A stretch of DNA of 34,936 bases from a bacterium (GCA_021785655.1 JAJYET010000003.1:1-34936); one strand, 5' to 3'; shown: positions 24,282 to 31,896, numbered from the stretch's first letter. Numbers and translations: made by a program. The notes: a model not told the origin generated them from the sequence alone.

Positions 24282-25564
24282 GGGTATTCGACGAGGCCCT
24301 CCAGCAGCGGGGGGAGAAGGTCTTCCTGCTCGCCTGGGCTCCGGGGGAGGCGGAGATGGCGCGGGTGGAGGGCGAGGTGGAGGAGTTGGTGGAGCTGGCG
24401 ACCACCGCAGGGGCCGTCGTGGTGGGCTCCGAGATCCAGCGGCGGCCGAACATCGACCCGGCGCTGTTCTTCGGCCGTGGCAAGGTCGAGGAGATCCGGG
24501 CGCTGCGTTTGGAGCTGGACTTCGGCCTGGTGATCACCAACGACGAGCTCTCCCCCCGCCAGCAGCGGAACTTGGAGGAAGCCCTGGGGGTCCCGATCGT
24601 GGACCGGGCCGGGCTCATCCTCGACGTCTTCGCCCAGCATGCCCGCTCTCGCGAGGGGCGGATCCAGGTGGAGGTCGCCCAACTTCGGCACCTCCTTCCC
24701 CGCCTCATCGGGAGCGAGCGCCGCTCCCGTCTGGGTGGCGGGATTGGCACCCGGGGACCGGGAGAGCAGCAGCTGGAGACCGACCGCCGCCGGATCCGCA
24801 CCCGGCTCCGAAGCCTGGACCGCGACCTGGGCCAGGTGCGCGACAACCGGGCGTTGCACCGGGCGGGACGCAAGCGTAGGCCCTTCCAAACCATTGCCCT
24901 GGTGGGGTACACCAATGCCGGCAAGTCATCCCTCCTGAACAGCCTGACGGCGGGAGGCGCCCGCTCCGAGAACCAGATGTTCGCCACCTTGGATCCAACC
25001 ACTCGGGCCGTCGACCTCGGGGTGGGGCCTCTCACCCTGCTGGTGGACACCGTGGGGTTCATACAGAAGCTTCCAACAGAGCTGGTGACGGCCTTCCGGG
25101 CCACCCTGGAGGAGGTGGCCGAAGCCGACCTCTTGCTTCACGTGCTGGACGCCAGCCGGGCCGGAGCCATCGCCCGGCTCGATACTGTGCACTCGACCCT
25201 GGACGACCTCGGCATCTCAGGGCCACCAATGGTCCTGGCGGTGAACAAGATCGACCTCTGCAGTGCCGAGGCCCGCCAGCGACTCTCCATGTACTCCTCT
25301 GACCGCTACCTCGGTGTGGGCCTGGTGAGCGCCAGCACGGGGGAAGGCCTCCCCGAGCTGCGCCAGGTGCTGTCGCAGGCCCTCTCCTCCCGGTGGCTGC
25401 CCGCCGAGGCCCTCTTCCCCTATCGGGAGCGTTCCGCCCTCGAACTCTGGCGTCGCTACGGGGTCGTGGACTCAGAGGAGTTCACGGCCGACGGTATCCG
25501 CGTGACTGGCAGGGTGCCGGACGGGCTGTGGGAGCAGATCTCCCAGCGCCAGGCACAGCCGTAG
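24278..25564 (+). CDS. hflX: GTPase HflX
   Basis: HflX is a ribosome-binding GTPase that splits or rescues stalled and heat-damaged 70S ribosomes. The 428-residue protein has the HflX N-terminal domain (about 10-130, with GRGKVEEI and DRAGLILDVFAQHA), a coiled-coil linker containing GTRGPGEQQLETDRR, and the GTPase domain: G1 GYTNAGKSS near 210, DTVGF (G3), NKID (G4) and SAS (G5). It starts in an ATGA overlap with miaA, as miaA-hflX are neighbours in many bacteria (there with hfq between). It converges on lexA with only 10 bases between the two stops. Confidence 0.95.
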   Translation: MRVFDEALQQRGEKVFLLAWAPGEAEMARVEGEVEELVELATTAGAVVVGSEIQRRPNIDPALFFGRGKVEEIRALRLELDFGLVITNDELSPRQQRNLEEALGVPIVDRAGLILDVFAQHARSREGRIQVEVAQLRHLLPRLIGSERRSRLGGGIGTRGPGEQQLETDRRRIRTRLRSLDRDLGQVRDNRALHRAGRKRRPFQTIALVGYTNAGKSSLLNSLTAGGARSENQMFATLDPTTRAVDLGVGPLTLLVDTVGFIQKLPTELVTAFRATLEEVAEADLLLHVLDASRAGAIARLDTVHSTLDDLGISGPPMVLAVNKIDLCSAEARQRLSMYSSDRYLGVGLVSASTGEGLPELRQVLSQALSSRWLPAEALFPYRERSALELWRRYGVVDSEEFTADGIRVTGRVPDGLWEQISQRQAQP

Positions 25565-25574
25565 GCGGGGCAGC

Positions 25575-26213
25575 TCAGCGCAGCAGGCGAATCACCGCTC
25601 CCACGCGCCCCTCGATCAGGACGTCCTGGGCGTAGATCGGTTCGTACGCTGGATTGGAGGGCTGCAGGCGCACTCGTCCCGGTTCACGGAACAAGCGCTT
25701 CACAGTCACTTCGGGCTCGCCTGTGAGGCCGTTGTCCACTCGGGCGACAACCAGGGATCCCTCCTCGGCCTGAGTTCCGGGCCGGACCACGACCAGGTCC
25801 CCGTCGAAGATCCCGTCCCCCGTCATGCTGTCGCCGCGCACCCGGAGGAGGAAGGAATCCTCACCGCCGGCAATCTCCGGCCCGACCACGATCTGGTCCT
25901 CAATGTTCTGCTCGGCCAGGAGTGGTGCGCCGGCCGCGACCTGGCCCACCAAGGGCAGGGACCTCGCCGAGGCGAGCCGTTGCCGCGCGTCCACGGCCTC
26001 GGAGAGGGTCACGGTCCGCGACTTTGTAGGGTCACGGTGGATCACCCCGAGGCGCTCCAGGGTATTGAGGTGTGTCTGAACGGTTGAACTTGAGGTGAGG
26101 CCCACGGCGCGCCCGATGTCGCGGACCGATGGGGGATAGGCACCGGCCCGCGCCCGATCTCGGAGGTACTCGACGATCTGGCGCTGCCGAGGGGTGAGGG
26201 AGTCCAGCTTCAT
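25575..26213 (-). CDS. lexA: SOS repressor LexA
   Basis: LexA represses SOS genes until RecA filaments stimulate its self-cleavage. The 212-residue protein has an N-terminal winged helix (about 1-65, recognition helix near SSSTVQTHLNTLERLG), a linker, and the S24 peptidase domain with scissile bond Ala94-Gly95 in VAAGAP, nucleophile Ser129 in GDSM and general base Lys172 in VTVKRL. An eight-residue insert-like segment (NGLTGEPE) precedes the lysine strand. The ATG at 26213 is fixed by AGGAG 6 bases upstream on the minus strand; longer in-frame readings cross the promoter and are rejected. Its promoter carries two LexA-like boxes, so it is autoregulated. Confidence 0.96.
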   Translation of the reverse strand: MKLDSLTPRQRQIVEYLRDRARAGAYPPSVRDIGRAVGLTSSSTVQTHLNTLERLGVIHRDPTKSRTVTLSEAVDARQRLASARSLPLVGQVAAGAPLLAEQNIEDQIVVGPEIAGGEDSFLLRVRGDSMTGDGIFDGDLVVVRPGTQAEEGSLVVARVDNGLTGEPEVTVKRLFREPGRVRLQPSNPAYEPIYAQDVLIEGRVGAVIRLLR

Positions 26214-26241
26214 GGTGATCTCCTGGGGGGCCGCGCGCGGG

Positions 26242-26255
26242 CAAACATCTGCTCG
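26242..26255. promoter_or_regulatory. LexA-like box 2 of lexA
   Basis: On the minus strand this reads CGAGCAGATGTTTG, matching CGAAC-N4-GTTCG at 8 of 10 defined bases. It covers the predicted lexA transcription start near 26253. The CAGATGTT core is shared with the box over the LysM gene start at 32530-32543. Confidence 0.6.
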
Positions 26256-26259
26256 CAAG

Positions 26260-26288
26260 ATGGTAGCAGTGTCGGAAGGAAGTTGCAA
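26260..26288 (-). promoter_or_regulatory. lexA promoter
   Basis: On the minus strand TTGCAA (26288-26283) is followed by exactly 17 bases and TACCAT (26265-26260), which also has an extended TGC immediately before it. The predicted start is near 26253, leaving a 40-base leader. Operator boxes lie over the -35 edge and over the start site. Confidence 0.75.
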
Positions 26289-26299
26289 ACCGATGTTCG
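26286..26299. promoter_or_regulatory. LexA box 1 of lexA
   Basis: On the minus strand this reads CGAACATCGGTTTG, matching CGAAC-N4-GTTCG at 9 of 10 defined bases. It overlaps the upstream edge of the lexA -35 element. Together with box 2 it brackets the promoter. Confidence 0.75.
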
Positions 26300-26363
26300 C
26301 GGCACTCGGCGCGTCACCGCGGCGGCCGCTCAAACCGGGCCGGATGATCGGGGCTGTGTGGCG

Positions 26364-26402
26364 CCCGGGCCGCACCGCGTTTCGCCCGAGGTGCGGCCTG
26401 GG
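26364..26402. repeat. 13-bp hairpin between lexA and the xylF promoter
   Basis: CCCGGGCCGCACC and GGTGCGGCCTGGG pair over 13 bp (one G-U) around a 13-base loop. Its core GGCCGCACC/GGTGCGGCC is identical to the core of the hairpin after xylF (27952-27973). No gene is seen in 26300-26449. The hairpin lies between two divergent promoters, so a plain terminator role is not obvious; it could be a dispersed palindromic repeat or insulate the two units. Confidence 0.4.
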
Positions 26403-26449
26403 TTCGCAGGGCCCTCTCCGGTTCTGCCCCAGACCGGCGATGACCACCC

Positions 26450-26478
26450 TTGACAAGTTGTGGGCGACAACATATGCT
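26450..26478 (+). promoter_or_regulatory. xylF operon promoter with operator dyad
   Basis: A perfect TTGACA (26450-26455), 17-base spacer and TATGCT (26473-26478) form the best sigma-70-type promoter in the window. The spacer contains the dyad GTTGT-GGGCG-ACAAC (26457-26471), exactly between the two hexamers, where a bound repressor would occlude polymerase. Bacillus XylR (ROK family) operators have a comparable GTTTG...CAAAC form, and a ROK gene closes this operon, so it is the likely repressor site. Transcription would start near 26485. Confidence 0.75.
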
Positions 26479-26488
26479 GCGCGCGGTT

Positions 26489-26506
26489 GCCGGGGTGCAC
26501 CCCGGC
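26489..26506 (+). promoter_or_regulatory. palindromic hairpin at the 5' end of the xylF leader
   Basis: GCCGGGG-TGCA-CCCCGGC is a perfect 18-base palindrome a few bases after the predicted transcript start. GGTT before and AGCC after it can extend the stem with an internal loop. A 5'-terminal stem like this could stabilise the mRNA; I could not match it to a known riboswitch. Confidence 0.4.
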
Positions 26507-26545
26507 TGGAAGCCACGGTAAGGGAGGGTCCGGCGGGGAGAGACC

Positions 26546-26596
26546 ATGGCCGGAGGCCACGTCTGCAGGTCTCAGGACGTGCAGGCTTGCGAGTGA
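26546..26596 (+). CDS. possible 16-residue leader peptide upstream of xylF
   Basis: An ATG at 26546, 5 bases after GGGGAG (26535-26540), opens a 17-codon frame with product MAGGHVCRSQDVQACE. It lies wholly in the 150-base leader between the xylF promoter and the xylF ribosome-binding site. The ribosome-binding spacing is good, but the peptide resembles nothing I know and has no run of a single amino acid as in classical attenuators. It may be a chance ORF. Confidence 0.25.
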   Translation: MAGGHVCRSQDVQACE

Positions 26597-26637
26597 AGTC
26601 GTCATGCATCAGAAAGCTGGCAGGGAGGGTATGCCCT

Positions 26638-27924
26638 ATGGACGTCGACAGGAAAGGGATGCTGGACAGCGCCCCACGATGGTCGGTTGCGGGCCGCAGG
26701 GTGAAGCGGTCGGGGTGGGCGGGTCTGGTGGCCGGGGTGGCCCTGGTGGTGGCGGCCTGCGGGTCCACCTCCACTACGCCCACCACGCCCAAGTCGGTCA
26801 CCGTTCCCAACGTCGGCATCAGCTCCTTCACCTTGAACTTCTCCGCCATGAGCCAGTTCAAGAAGCTGACCGCGGCGGGCAAGGGGCTGGTGGGAGCGAT
26901 CCTGCCGGACACCACCTCCTCGACGCGGTACACCGAATTTGACGCGCCCTACCTGATCAAGGCCTTCGAGGCGGCCGGCTACTCACCATCCCAGTTCACG
27001 GTGACCAACGCCCAGGGGAGCGACGCCACCGAGCTGTCGATGGCCGAGTCCGACATCACCCGGGGGGCCAAGGTGCTGATCATGGACCCCTTGGACGGGA
27101 CCGTGGCCAGCGAGATCCAGGCGTACGCGTCCTCGCACGGGGTGGCGCTCATCAGCTATGACCGCGCCACCTTCGCCGGCACCAACACCTACTACGTGAG
27201 CTTCAACAACTTCAAGGTGGGCCAGCTGATTGGAACGGGCTTCGAGGCCTGCGTCGCCAGCTACGGCATCGCCCACCCCATGGTGTGGGAGGTCGATGGG
27301 GGAGAGAACAGTGACCCCAACGCCATCTCCTTTGCCCAGGGCTACAACTCGGTGATCTGGGGCACCAAGACGACTCCGCTCACGCCGCCCATGACCAACA
27401 GCAAGGGCTACACTCTGGTCGGCGACCAGGTGACCCTCAACTGGGACGTGTCCACCGCCGGCACCAACTTCGCCCAGGCACTCACCGCCCACCCCAACAT
27501 CAATGCGGTGGTCGTCGCCAACGACGAGATGAACGCCGAAGTGGTTCAGGACCTCAAGAACAAGGGAGTCGCTCCGCACACCGTTCCCACCACCGGCCAG
27601 GACGCGACCCTCACCGGAGCTGAGAACATCCTCGAGGGATACCAGTGCGGCACGGTGTACAAGCCCATCTACCTGGAGGCCCAGGACGCTGTGGCCCTGG
27701 CCACCATCCTGCGCGCCGGCAAGACCCCGCCAAGTGGCCTTGTCAATGGCACCACCGTCGACCCAGCCAACCCGAGCATCACGGAGCCGGCCTCGCTCCT
27801 GACCCCGGAATGGGTCACGGCCTCCAACATGGAGCAGACCCTGATCAAGGATCAGTTCATCTCCGCCGCCAGCCTCTGCTCCGCGGTCGGGCAGAGCGTG
27901 TGCACTCAGTACGGAATCCACTAA
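26638..27924 (+). CDS. xylF: sugar ABC transporter substrate-binding lipoprotein (XylF-like)
   Basis: This 428-residue periplasmic-binding-protein-family lipoprotein captures sugar outside the membrane for the importer encoded next. Its N-terminus has basic residues (about 20-24), a hydrophobic core and the lipobox VVAAC, after which a Ser/Thr/Pro-rich tether begins. The mature part follows the type 1 sugar-binding fold: KVLIMDPLDG, ISYDRATF, VWEVDGGENSDPNA, INAVVVANDEMNAEVV, TTGQDATLTG and an EGYQCGTVYKP segment, all close to xylose/ribose-binding proteins. The ATG at 26638 follows AGGGAGGG by 8 bases. Xylose as substrate is inferred from similarity to XylF and from the ROK gene; other pentoses are possible. 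Confidence 0.88.
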   Translation: MDVDRKGMLDSAPRWSVAGRRVKRSGWAGLVAGVALVVAACGSTSTTPTTPKSVTVPNVGISSFTLNFSAMSQFKKLTAAGKGLVGAILPDTTSSTRYTEFDAPYLIKAFEAAGYSPSQFTVTNAQGSDATELSMAESDITRGAKVLIMDPLDGTVASEIQAYASSHGVALISYDRATFAGTNTYYVSFNNFKVGQLIGTGFEACVASYGIAHPMVWEVDGGENSDPNAISFAQGYNSVIWGTKTTPLTPPMTNSKGYTLVGDQVTLNWDVSTAGTNFAQALTAHPNINAVVVANDEMNAEVVQDLKNKGVAPHTVPTTGQDATLTGAENILEGYQCGTVYKPIYLEAQDAVALATILRAGKTPPSGLVNGTTVDPANPSITEPASLLTPEWVTASNMEQTLIKDQFISAASLCSAVGQSVCTQYGIH

Positions 27925-27948
27925 GGTCGACTCCTGAAGTGAGGCGCG

Positions 27949-27976
27949 GGGGGCCGCACCACCGGGTGCGGCCCCC
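27949..27976 (+). terminator. 11-bp perfect intercistronic hairpin after xylF
   Basis: GGGGGCCGCAC (27949-27959) and GTGCGGCCCCC (27966-27976) form a perfect 11-bp stem with a 6-base loop; GAGGCG (27941-27946) and CGCCTC (27985-27990) can extend it. It lies between the binding-protein gene and the ATPase gene, with no T-tract. Such hairpins commonly cause partial termination or protect the upstream mRNA so that binding protein outnumbers the membrane components. Confidence 0.65.
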
Positions 27977-28020
27977 TCGGGCCTCGCCTCGCACTGACCT
28001 ACCAGAGGAGAACCCAGCAG

Positions 28021-28830
28021 GTGATGTCCCCGGCACCCGGTCAGGAGTCCCCGACGCCTGGTTCCGCTGCGGCATCATCGGTCTCCCCTGGCACCCAACC
28101 TCTGCTTCAGCTGCGAGGCGTGGACAAGCACTTCGGTGCCGTGCAGGCGCTGTACCACGTGAACCTGGACCTGCCGGCTGCGCAAGTCACCGCTCTCTGC
28201 GGTGACAACGGGGCCGGCAAGTCGGTCCTGACCAGGTGCATCGCCGGAATCCACCAGCCCGATCGGGGCGAGATCCTCTGGAACGGCAAGCCGGTCCACA
28301 TCCGGGGCCCCCGGGACGCCGCCGACCTGGGGATCGAGGTCGTCTACCAGGACCTGGCCCTGGCTGACAACCTGGACATCGTCCAGAACATGTTCCTGGG
28401 ACGCGAGCGGGTGCACCGAGGTCTGCTCAACGAAGACTCCATGGAGCGGGCGGCCGCGGAGACCCTGCGCAACCTGAAGGTGACCACGGTGCGCTCCATC
28501 CGCCAGCCGGTGGCCTCACTCTCGGGGGGGCAGCGCCAGGCGGTGGCGGTCGCCAAGGCGGTCATGTGGAACTCCAAGCTGGTCCTCCTCGACGAGCCCA
28601 CCGCGGCTCTCGGCGTGGTGCAGACGCGGATGGTCCTGGATTTGGTGCGCACCCTGCGCGACCATGGCCTCGGGGTGATGGTCATCAGCCACAACCTGAA
28701 CGACGTCTTTCAGGTCGCGGACCGGATCGCGGTGCTCCATCTCGGCCGCAAGGTCGCCGAAGGCCCGGCGACCGACTTCGACCTCCAGAGCGTCGTCGAA
28801 TACATGACCACCGGCAGTTCGCGCCGGTGA
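28021..28830 (+). CDS. xylG: sugar ABC transporter ATP-binding protein (XylG-like)
   Basis: The 269-residue protein is a single ABC ATPase domain: Walker A GDNGAGKS (about 61-68), Q-loop VYQDLALAD, signature LSGGQRQAV, Walker B VLLDEPTAAL and the switch histidine in VISHNL. It powers sugar import with the XylH-like permease. Enteric XylG and RbsA carry two fused ATPase domains; the single-domain form, presumably acting as a homodimer, is usual in actinobacterial xylose-type systems. GAGGAG at 28005-28010 supports the GTG at 28021; an ATG directly follows it. The first 25 residues are a Pro/Ser-rich extension. Confidence 0.9.
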   Translation: MMSPAPGQESPTPGSAAASSVSPGTQPLLQLRGVDKHFGAVQALYHVNLDLPAAQVTALCGDNGAGKSVLTRCIAGIHQPDRGEILWNGKPVHIRGPRDAADLGIEVVYQDLALADNLDIVQNMFLGRERVHRGLLNEDSMERAAAETLRNLKVTTVRSIRQPVASLSGGQRQAVAVAKAVMWNSKLVLLDEPTAALGVVQTRMVLDLVRTLRDHGLGVMVISHNLNDVFQVADRIAVLHLGRKVAEGPATDFDLQSVVEYMTTGSSRR

Positions 28831-28866
28831 ACCGGAAGATCAGCTCGTGAGCCCCAGGGAGGCGTG

Positions 28867-30201
28867 ATGGCGAAGGTCGAAGACGAGGTTGGCCAGACCG
28901 CCTTGGACGAGGAGGCGGAGCCTACGGCGGCCGCCGAGATCGCCGCCCCGCCTGAGATCCTCGCCGAGTCCCTCGGGCAATACATCCGGGCCTGGGGCCG
29001 CCGAGTGGCGGGAGGGGAGAGCGGCGCACTTCCCGTGGTCCTCGCCTTGGTGATCATCGCGGTGGCCTTTGAGGTCTGGACCCAGGGGCTCTTCCTCTCG
29101 CCCCAGAACCTCGTCAACCTCTTCATCGAGAGCATGGTCTTCATGACCCTGGGGATGGCCGAGATCTTCGTCCTGCTGCTGGGCGAGATCGACCTCTCCG
29201 CCGGCTACGTCCTGGCCGTGGCCGCCGGTATCGCCGGGCTTCTGGTCCAGAAGCCGGGCCCCGACTGGCCGTGGTGGCTGGCCATCGTAACGGCCCTGGT
29301 GTGCTCCGGGGTCACCGGCGCCATCTGGGGACTCTTGGTGTCCAAGCTCCACCTGCCCTCGTTCGTGGTGACGCTGGCGGGGCTCTTGATCATGTGGGGC
29401 GTCATGCTGGTGATCCTGGGCAACGCTGGCGTGGTCTCGATCTCCAGCCGCATCCTGGTCAACCAGCACGTCCTCTACCAGATCGTCAACGGCAACATCC
29501 CGCCGGTGGCGGGCTGGGTAGGGCTGGCAGTGCTGTCCCTGCTGTTCGCCGGCCTCACGATCTCTCGAGACTTCGGCCGACGGCGTAAGGGCCTGGTGGC
29601 ACCGCCGCCCGGCCTGACCCTCCTCAAGATCGCTTTCTTCGTCGCCGCGGGGATCGCCGTGGTGGCCGTATGCAACGTCAATCGAGGTTCTTCCCTCGTG
29701 GTCCTCGCCGGGGTCCCCTGGGTGGTGCCCATCGTGTTGGTCGTACTCCTTCTCTGGATCGGGCTCCTGCAGAGGACCAAGTTCGGCCGCTATGTGTACG
29801 CCATCGGGGGCAATCCGGACGCCGCTCGGCGGGCCGGCATCAGCCTGGCCACGGTGCGCACCTGGGCCTTCGCGCTGGCGGGGGTGACCGCCGGCTTCTC
29901 CGGCATCCTCTACCTCTCCTGGCAGGGGGGCACGTCCACCAACGTCAACGGCGGCCAGTACGTGCTCTATGGAGTGGCAGCGGCCGTGATCGGAGGCACC
30001 AGCCTCTTCGGGGGCCGCGGCAAGATCGCCCAGGCCGTTCTGGGGGGGTTGGTCATCGGCGCGATCTACAACGGACTCTATCTCCAGGGAGTGCAGGTTC
30101 AGTGGCAGCTGATCGCCACCGGCCTCGTGCTAGTGGGTGCGGTGCTCGTCGACACCCTCTCGCGGCGCGGAACCCTCTCGGGGAGCGCCACGCGAATCTG
30201 A
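28867..30201 (+). CDS. xylH: sugar ABC transporter permease (XylH-like)
   Basis: The 444-residue membrane protein has a charged cytoplasmic N-terminus (about 1-55) and about 10-12 hydrophobic helices. It carries the branched-chain/ribose permease family pattern LLGEIDLSAGYV near residue 105, FVVTLAGLL, GRYVYAIGGNPDAARRAGI, the conserved cytoplasmic EAA-like loop, and AAVIGGTSLFGGRGKI near the C-terminus. It forms the membrane channel for the sugar released by the binding protein. ATG at 28867 follows AGGGAGG (28856-28862) by 4 bases. It is longer than RbsC because of an extra segment in the middle (about 215-260), as in XylH. Confidence 0.9.
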   Translation: MAKVEDEVGQTALDEEAEPTAAAEIAAPPEILAESLGQYIRAWGRRVAGGESGALPVVLALVIIAVAFEVWTQGLFLSPQNLVNLFIESMVFMTLGMAEIFVLLLGEIDLSAGYVLAVAAGIAGLLVQKPGPDWPWWLAIVTALVCSGVTGAIWGLLVSKLHLPSFVVTLAGLLIMWGVMLVILGNAGVVSISSRILVNQHVLYQIVNGNIPPVAGWVGLAVLSLLFAGLTISRDFGRRRKGLVAPPPGLTLLKIAFFVAAGIAVVAVCNVNRGSSLVVLAGVPWVVPIVLVVLLLWIGLLQRTKFGRYVYAIGGNPDAARRAGISLATVRTWAFALAGVTAGFSGILYLSWQGGTSTNVNGGQYVLYGVAAAVIGGTSLFGGRGKIAQAVLGGLVIGAIYNGLYLQGVQVQWQLIATGLVLVGAVLVDTLSRRGTLSGSATRI

Positions 30202-30384
30202 GTTCAGAGCTCACCAGGAAGGCTGCAGAAATGGCCAGCCAAGCCCCACGGTGACCGGAGCCATGCTGCGGGAGCTGGGGGCGCGGAGCTTCCCCGGGGG
30301 TTGGCTGCCGCCGTGCCCAAGGGCCGTGGCGCGCGGGCGCGGTAGGACCCGGGCGAAGTCGGGCCAGAGGGGCCGCTGAAGCCG
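30202..30384. other. gap between permease and ROK regulator
   Basis: These 183 bases show no convincing gene, promoter or terminator. A 7-codon ATG frame at 30231 after AGGAAGG is probably chance. No copy of the GTTGT-N5-ACAAC operator is found here, so the ROK gene is likely read through from the operon promoter. Confidence 0.4.
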
Positions 30385-31743
30385 TTGGCCAGGACCGAGA
30401 AGGGCGCCACTCAGGACACGGTCCGCAGGCACAACCTGGGGACCCTGCTCGGCCACCTGCACCGGCACGGGCCGACCTCGCGGGCTCGCTTGACCCGGAT
30501 CCTGGGGCTCAACCGGGCCACGATCGGCTATCTCGTGGACGACCTGGCCGCCCGGGGCCTGGTGACCGAGACGCCGGAGACAGAGCAGGCGCCCCGGGGG
30601 CGGCCTTCGAAGGTGGTGGCGGTCCGGGGTGACCTCCACCAGGCGCTGGCGGTGCACGTCGGAGTCGACGCGGTGGAGCTGGCCCTGGTGGGATTGGGCG
30701 GTGCCATCCTGGCTCGGCGCCGATCCGCCTTCTCTCGCCCGGGGGATCGCTCGGTGGAGCACATCGTCCGGGCCATCTCGCGCCTGGCCGCCAAGGTGCT
30801 GGCCGAGGCGACAGGTGCTCTGGTCGGGGTGGGAGTGGCGGTGCCGGGCACCGTGAGTCCCGACGGCGCGATCGTGACCTTCGCCCCCAACCTGCGCTGG
30901 CGCCAGGTTCCCCTGGCCAGACTGCTGCAGCAGGAGCTCGGGGTTGGAGCGGCGGTGCGGGTTGGCAACGACGCCAATTTGGGCGCGGTCGCGGAGCACT
31001 CCCGGGGGGTGGGGATCCAGGTGAACGACCTCGTCTATCTTCACGCCGAGGTTGGGGTGGGGGCGGGGATCATCACCGGGGGCCGGATGCTGGAAGGGGC
31101 CGGAGGCTACGCCGGCGAGGTCGGCCACATGCAGCTCAACCCCGGTGGCCTGTCCTGCCACTGTGGCTCGCGCGGCTGCTGGGAGACGGAGGTGGGCGAG
31201 GACGCCCTGGTGCGCCGCGTCGGCCTCCCTCCGGGGGGACGAAGCAAGGTGGACCTGGTGCTGCGGCGGGCCCGGGACGGGGACAGGGTGTGCCGGGAGG
31301 CGGTGGAAGAAACGGCCCGGTGGCTCAGCGTCGGCCTGGTGAACATGCTCGCCGCGCTCGATCCAGAGATGGTCATCCTGGGCGGCGTATTCGAACAGAT
31401 CCTGGACATCTGCCCGGAGACCCTGGCCAATCGCGTGGCCCAAACCTCGCGCTACTTCCACCCGGACGGGGTCGCACTGGTCCGTCCGACCTTCGGCCGC
31501 AGTTCGGTGCTGCTCGGCGCCGCCGAGCTTGGTCTGAGAACCGTGCTCGAAGACCCCGCCAGCGTTTCACCGATGACAGAACTCCGACCACTGAATCTCG
31601 ACCAGGCTCCGGTCCACCCGAGATGCCCCACGGGGCCCAGGCGGCGCATCGAGAGCCCTGGGAACCCACCCGTCAGCGAGCTCAACCCGAGGACCGACCG
31701 GCTCGCCGTGGCTCTGAAAGAGTCCGTGGTCCGGATCAGCTGA
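30385..31743 (+). CDS. xylR: ROK family transcriptional regulator (XylR-like)
   Basis: The 452-residue protein has an N-terminal winged helix (about 12-70, with TSRARLTRILGLNRATIGYLVDDLAARGLV) and a ROK sugar-kinase-like domain: GVGVAVPGTV (about 152-161), NDANLGAVAEH, and the zinc-binding GH-x9-C-x-CGSRGCWE near 249-268. It most likely represses the xylFGH genes and is released by the sugar. The last 60 residues are a Pro/Arg-rich tail outside the ROK fold. The only start found is TTG at 30385, with a weak AGAGGGG 11 bases upstream. The operator in the xylF promoter is the natural target; xylose as inducer is inferred. Confidence 0.85.
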   Translation: MARTEKGATQDTVRRHNLGTLLGHLHRHGPTSRARLTRILGLNRATIGYLVDDLAARGLVTETPETEQAPRGRPSKVVAVRGDLHQALAVHVGVDAVELALVGLGGAILARRRSAFSRPGDRSVEHIVRAISRLAAKVLAEATGALVGVGVAVPGTVSPDGAIVTFAPNLRWRQVPLARLLQQELGVGAAVRVGNDANLGAVAEHSRGVGIQVNDLVYLHAEVGVGAGIITGGRMLEGAGGYAGEVGHMQLNPGGLSCHCGSRGCWETEVGEDALVRRVGLPPGGRSKVDLVLRRARDGDRVCREAVEETARWLSVGLVNMLAALDPEMVILGGVFEQILDICPETLANRVAQTSRYFHPDGVALVRPTFGRSSVLLGAAELGLRTVLEDPASVSPMTELRPLNLDQAPVHPRCPTGPRRRIESPGNPPVSELNPRTDRLAVALKESVVRIS

Positions 31744-31794
31744 CCACGCCCCGAGGGCCACCCAAAGGTCGGCTGCTGGCACGCACCGCGGGAG

Positions 31795-31836
31795 GGTGCC
31801 TCTGCAGGGGAGGGCGGCATCCCCTGCAGAGGCACC
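31795..31836. terminator. 16-bp perfect hairpin, likely bidirectional terminator
   Basis: GGTGCCTCTGCAGGGG (31795-31810) and CCCCTGCAGAGGCACC (31821-31836) are perfect reverse complements around a 10-base loop. The hairpin lies between the ROK gene and the convergent acetyltransferase gene, so it can end both transcripts. No T-tract follows on either side. It is the longest perfect hairpin I found in the window. Confidence 0.75.
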
Positions 31837-31896
31837 GAGGGCTCGCCGAAACCGGGTAGTGGGTCAGTTCGAATTCACTCGGTTCGGTGTGTCAAG

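Noticed and set aside
26194-26637. N-terminal extension of the xylF frame upstream of 26638
   Set aside because: It would place 148 residues before a clear lipoprotein signal peptide and cross the promoter; the ATG at 26638 has AGGGAGGG at 8 bases.
26489-26637. Known riboswitch in the xylF leader
   Set aside because: I could not place the conserved bases of cobalamin, SAM, guanidine or cyclic-di-GMP classes; only unassigned stems are reported.
26214-26933. N-terminal extension of lexA to 26933
   Set aside because: It would run through the lexA promoter, both LexA boxes and the divergent xylF promoter; the ATG at 26213 has a good ribosome-binding site and gives normal LexA.
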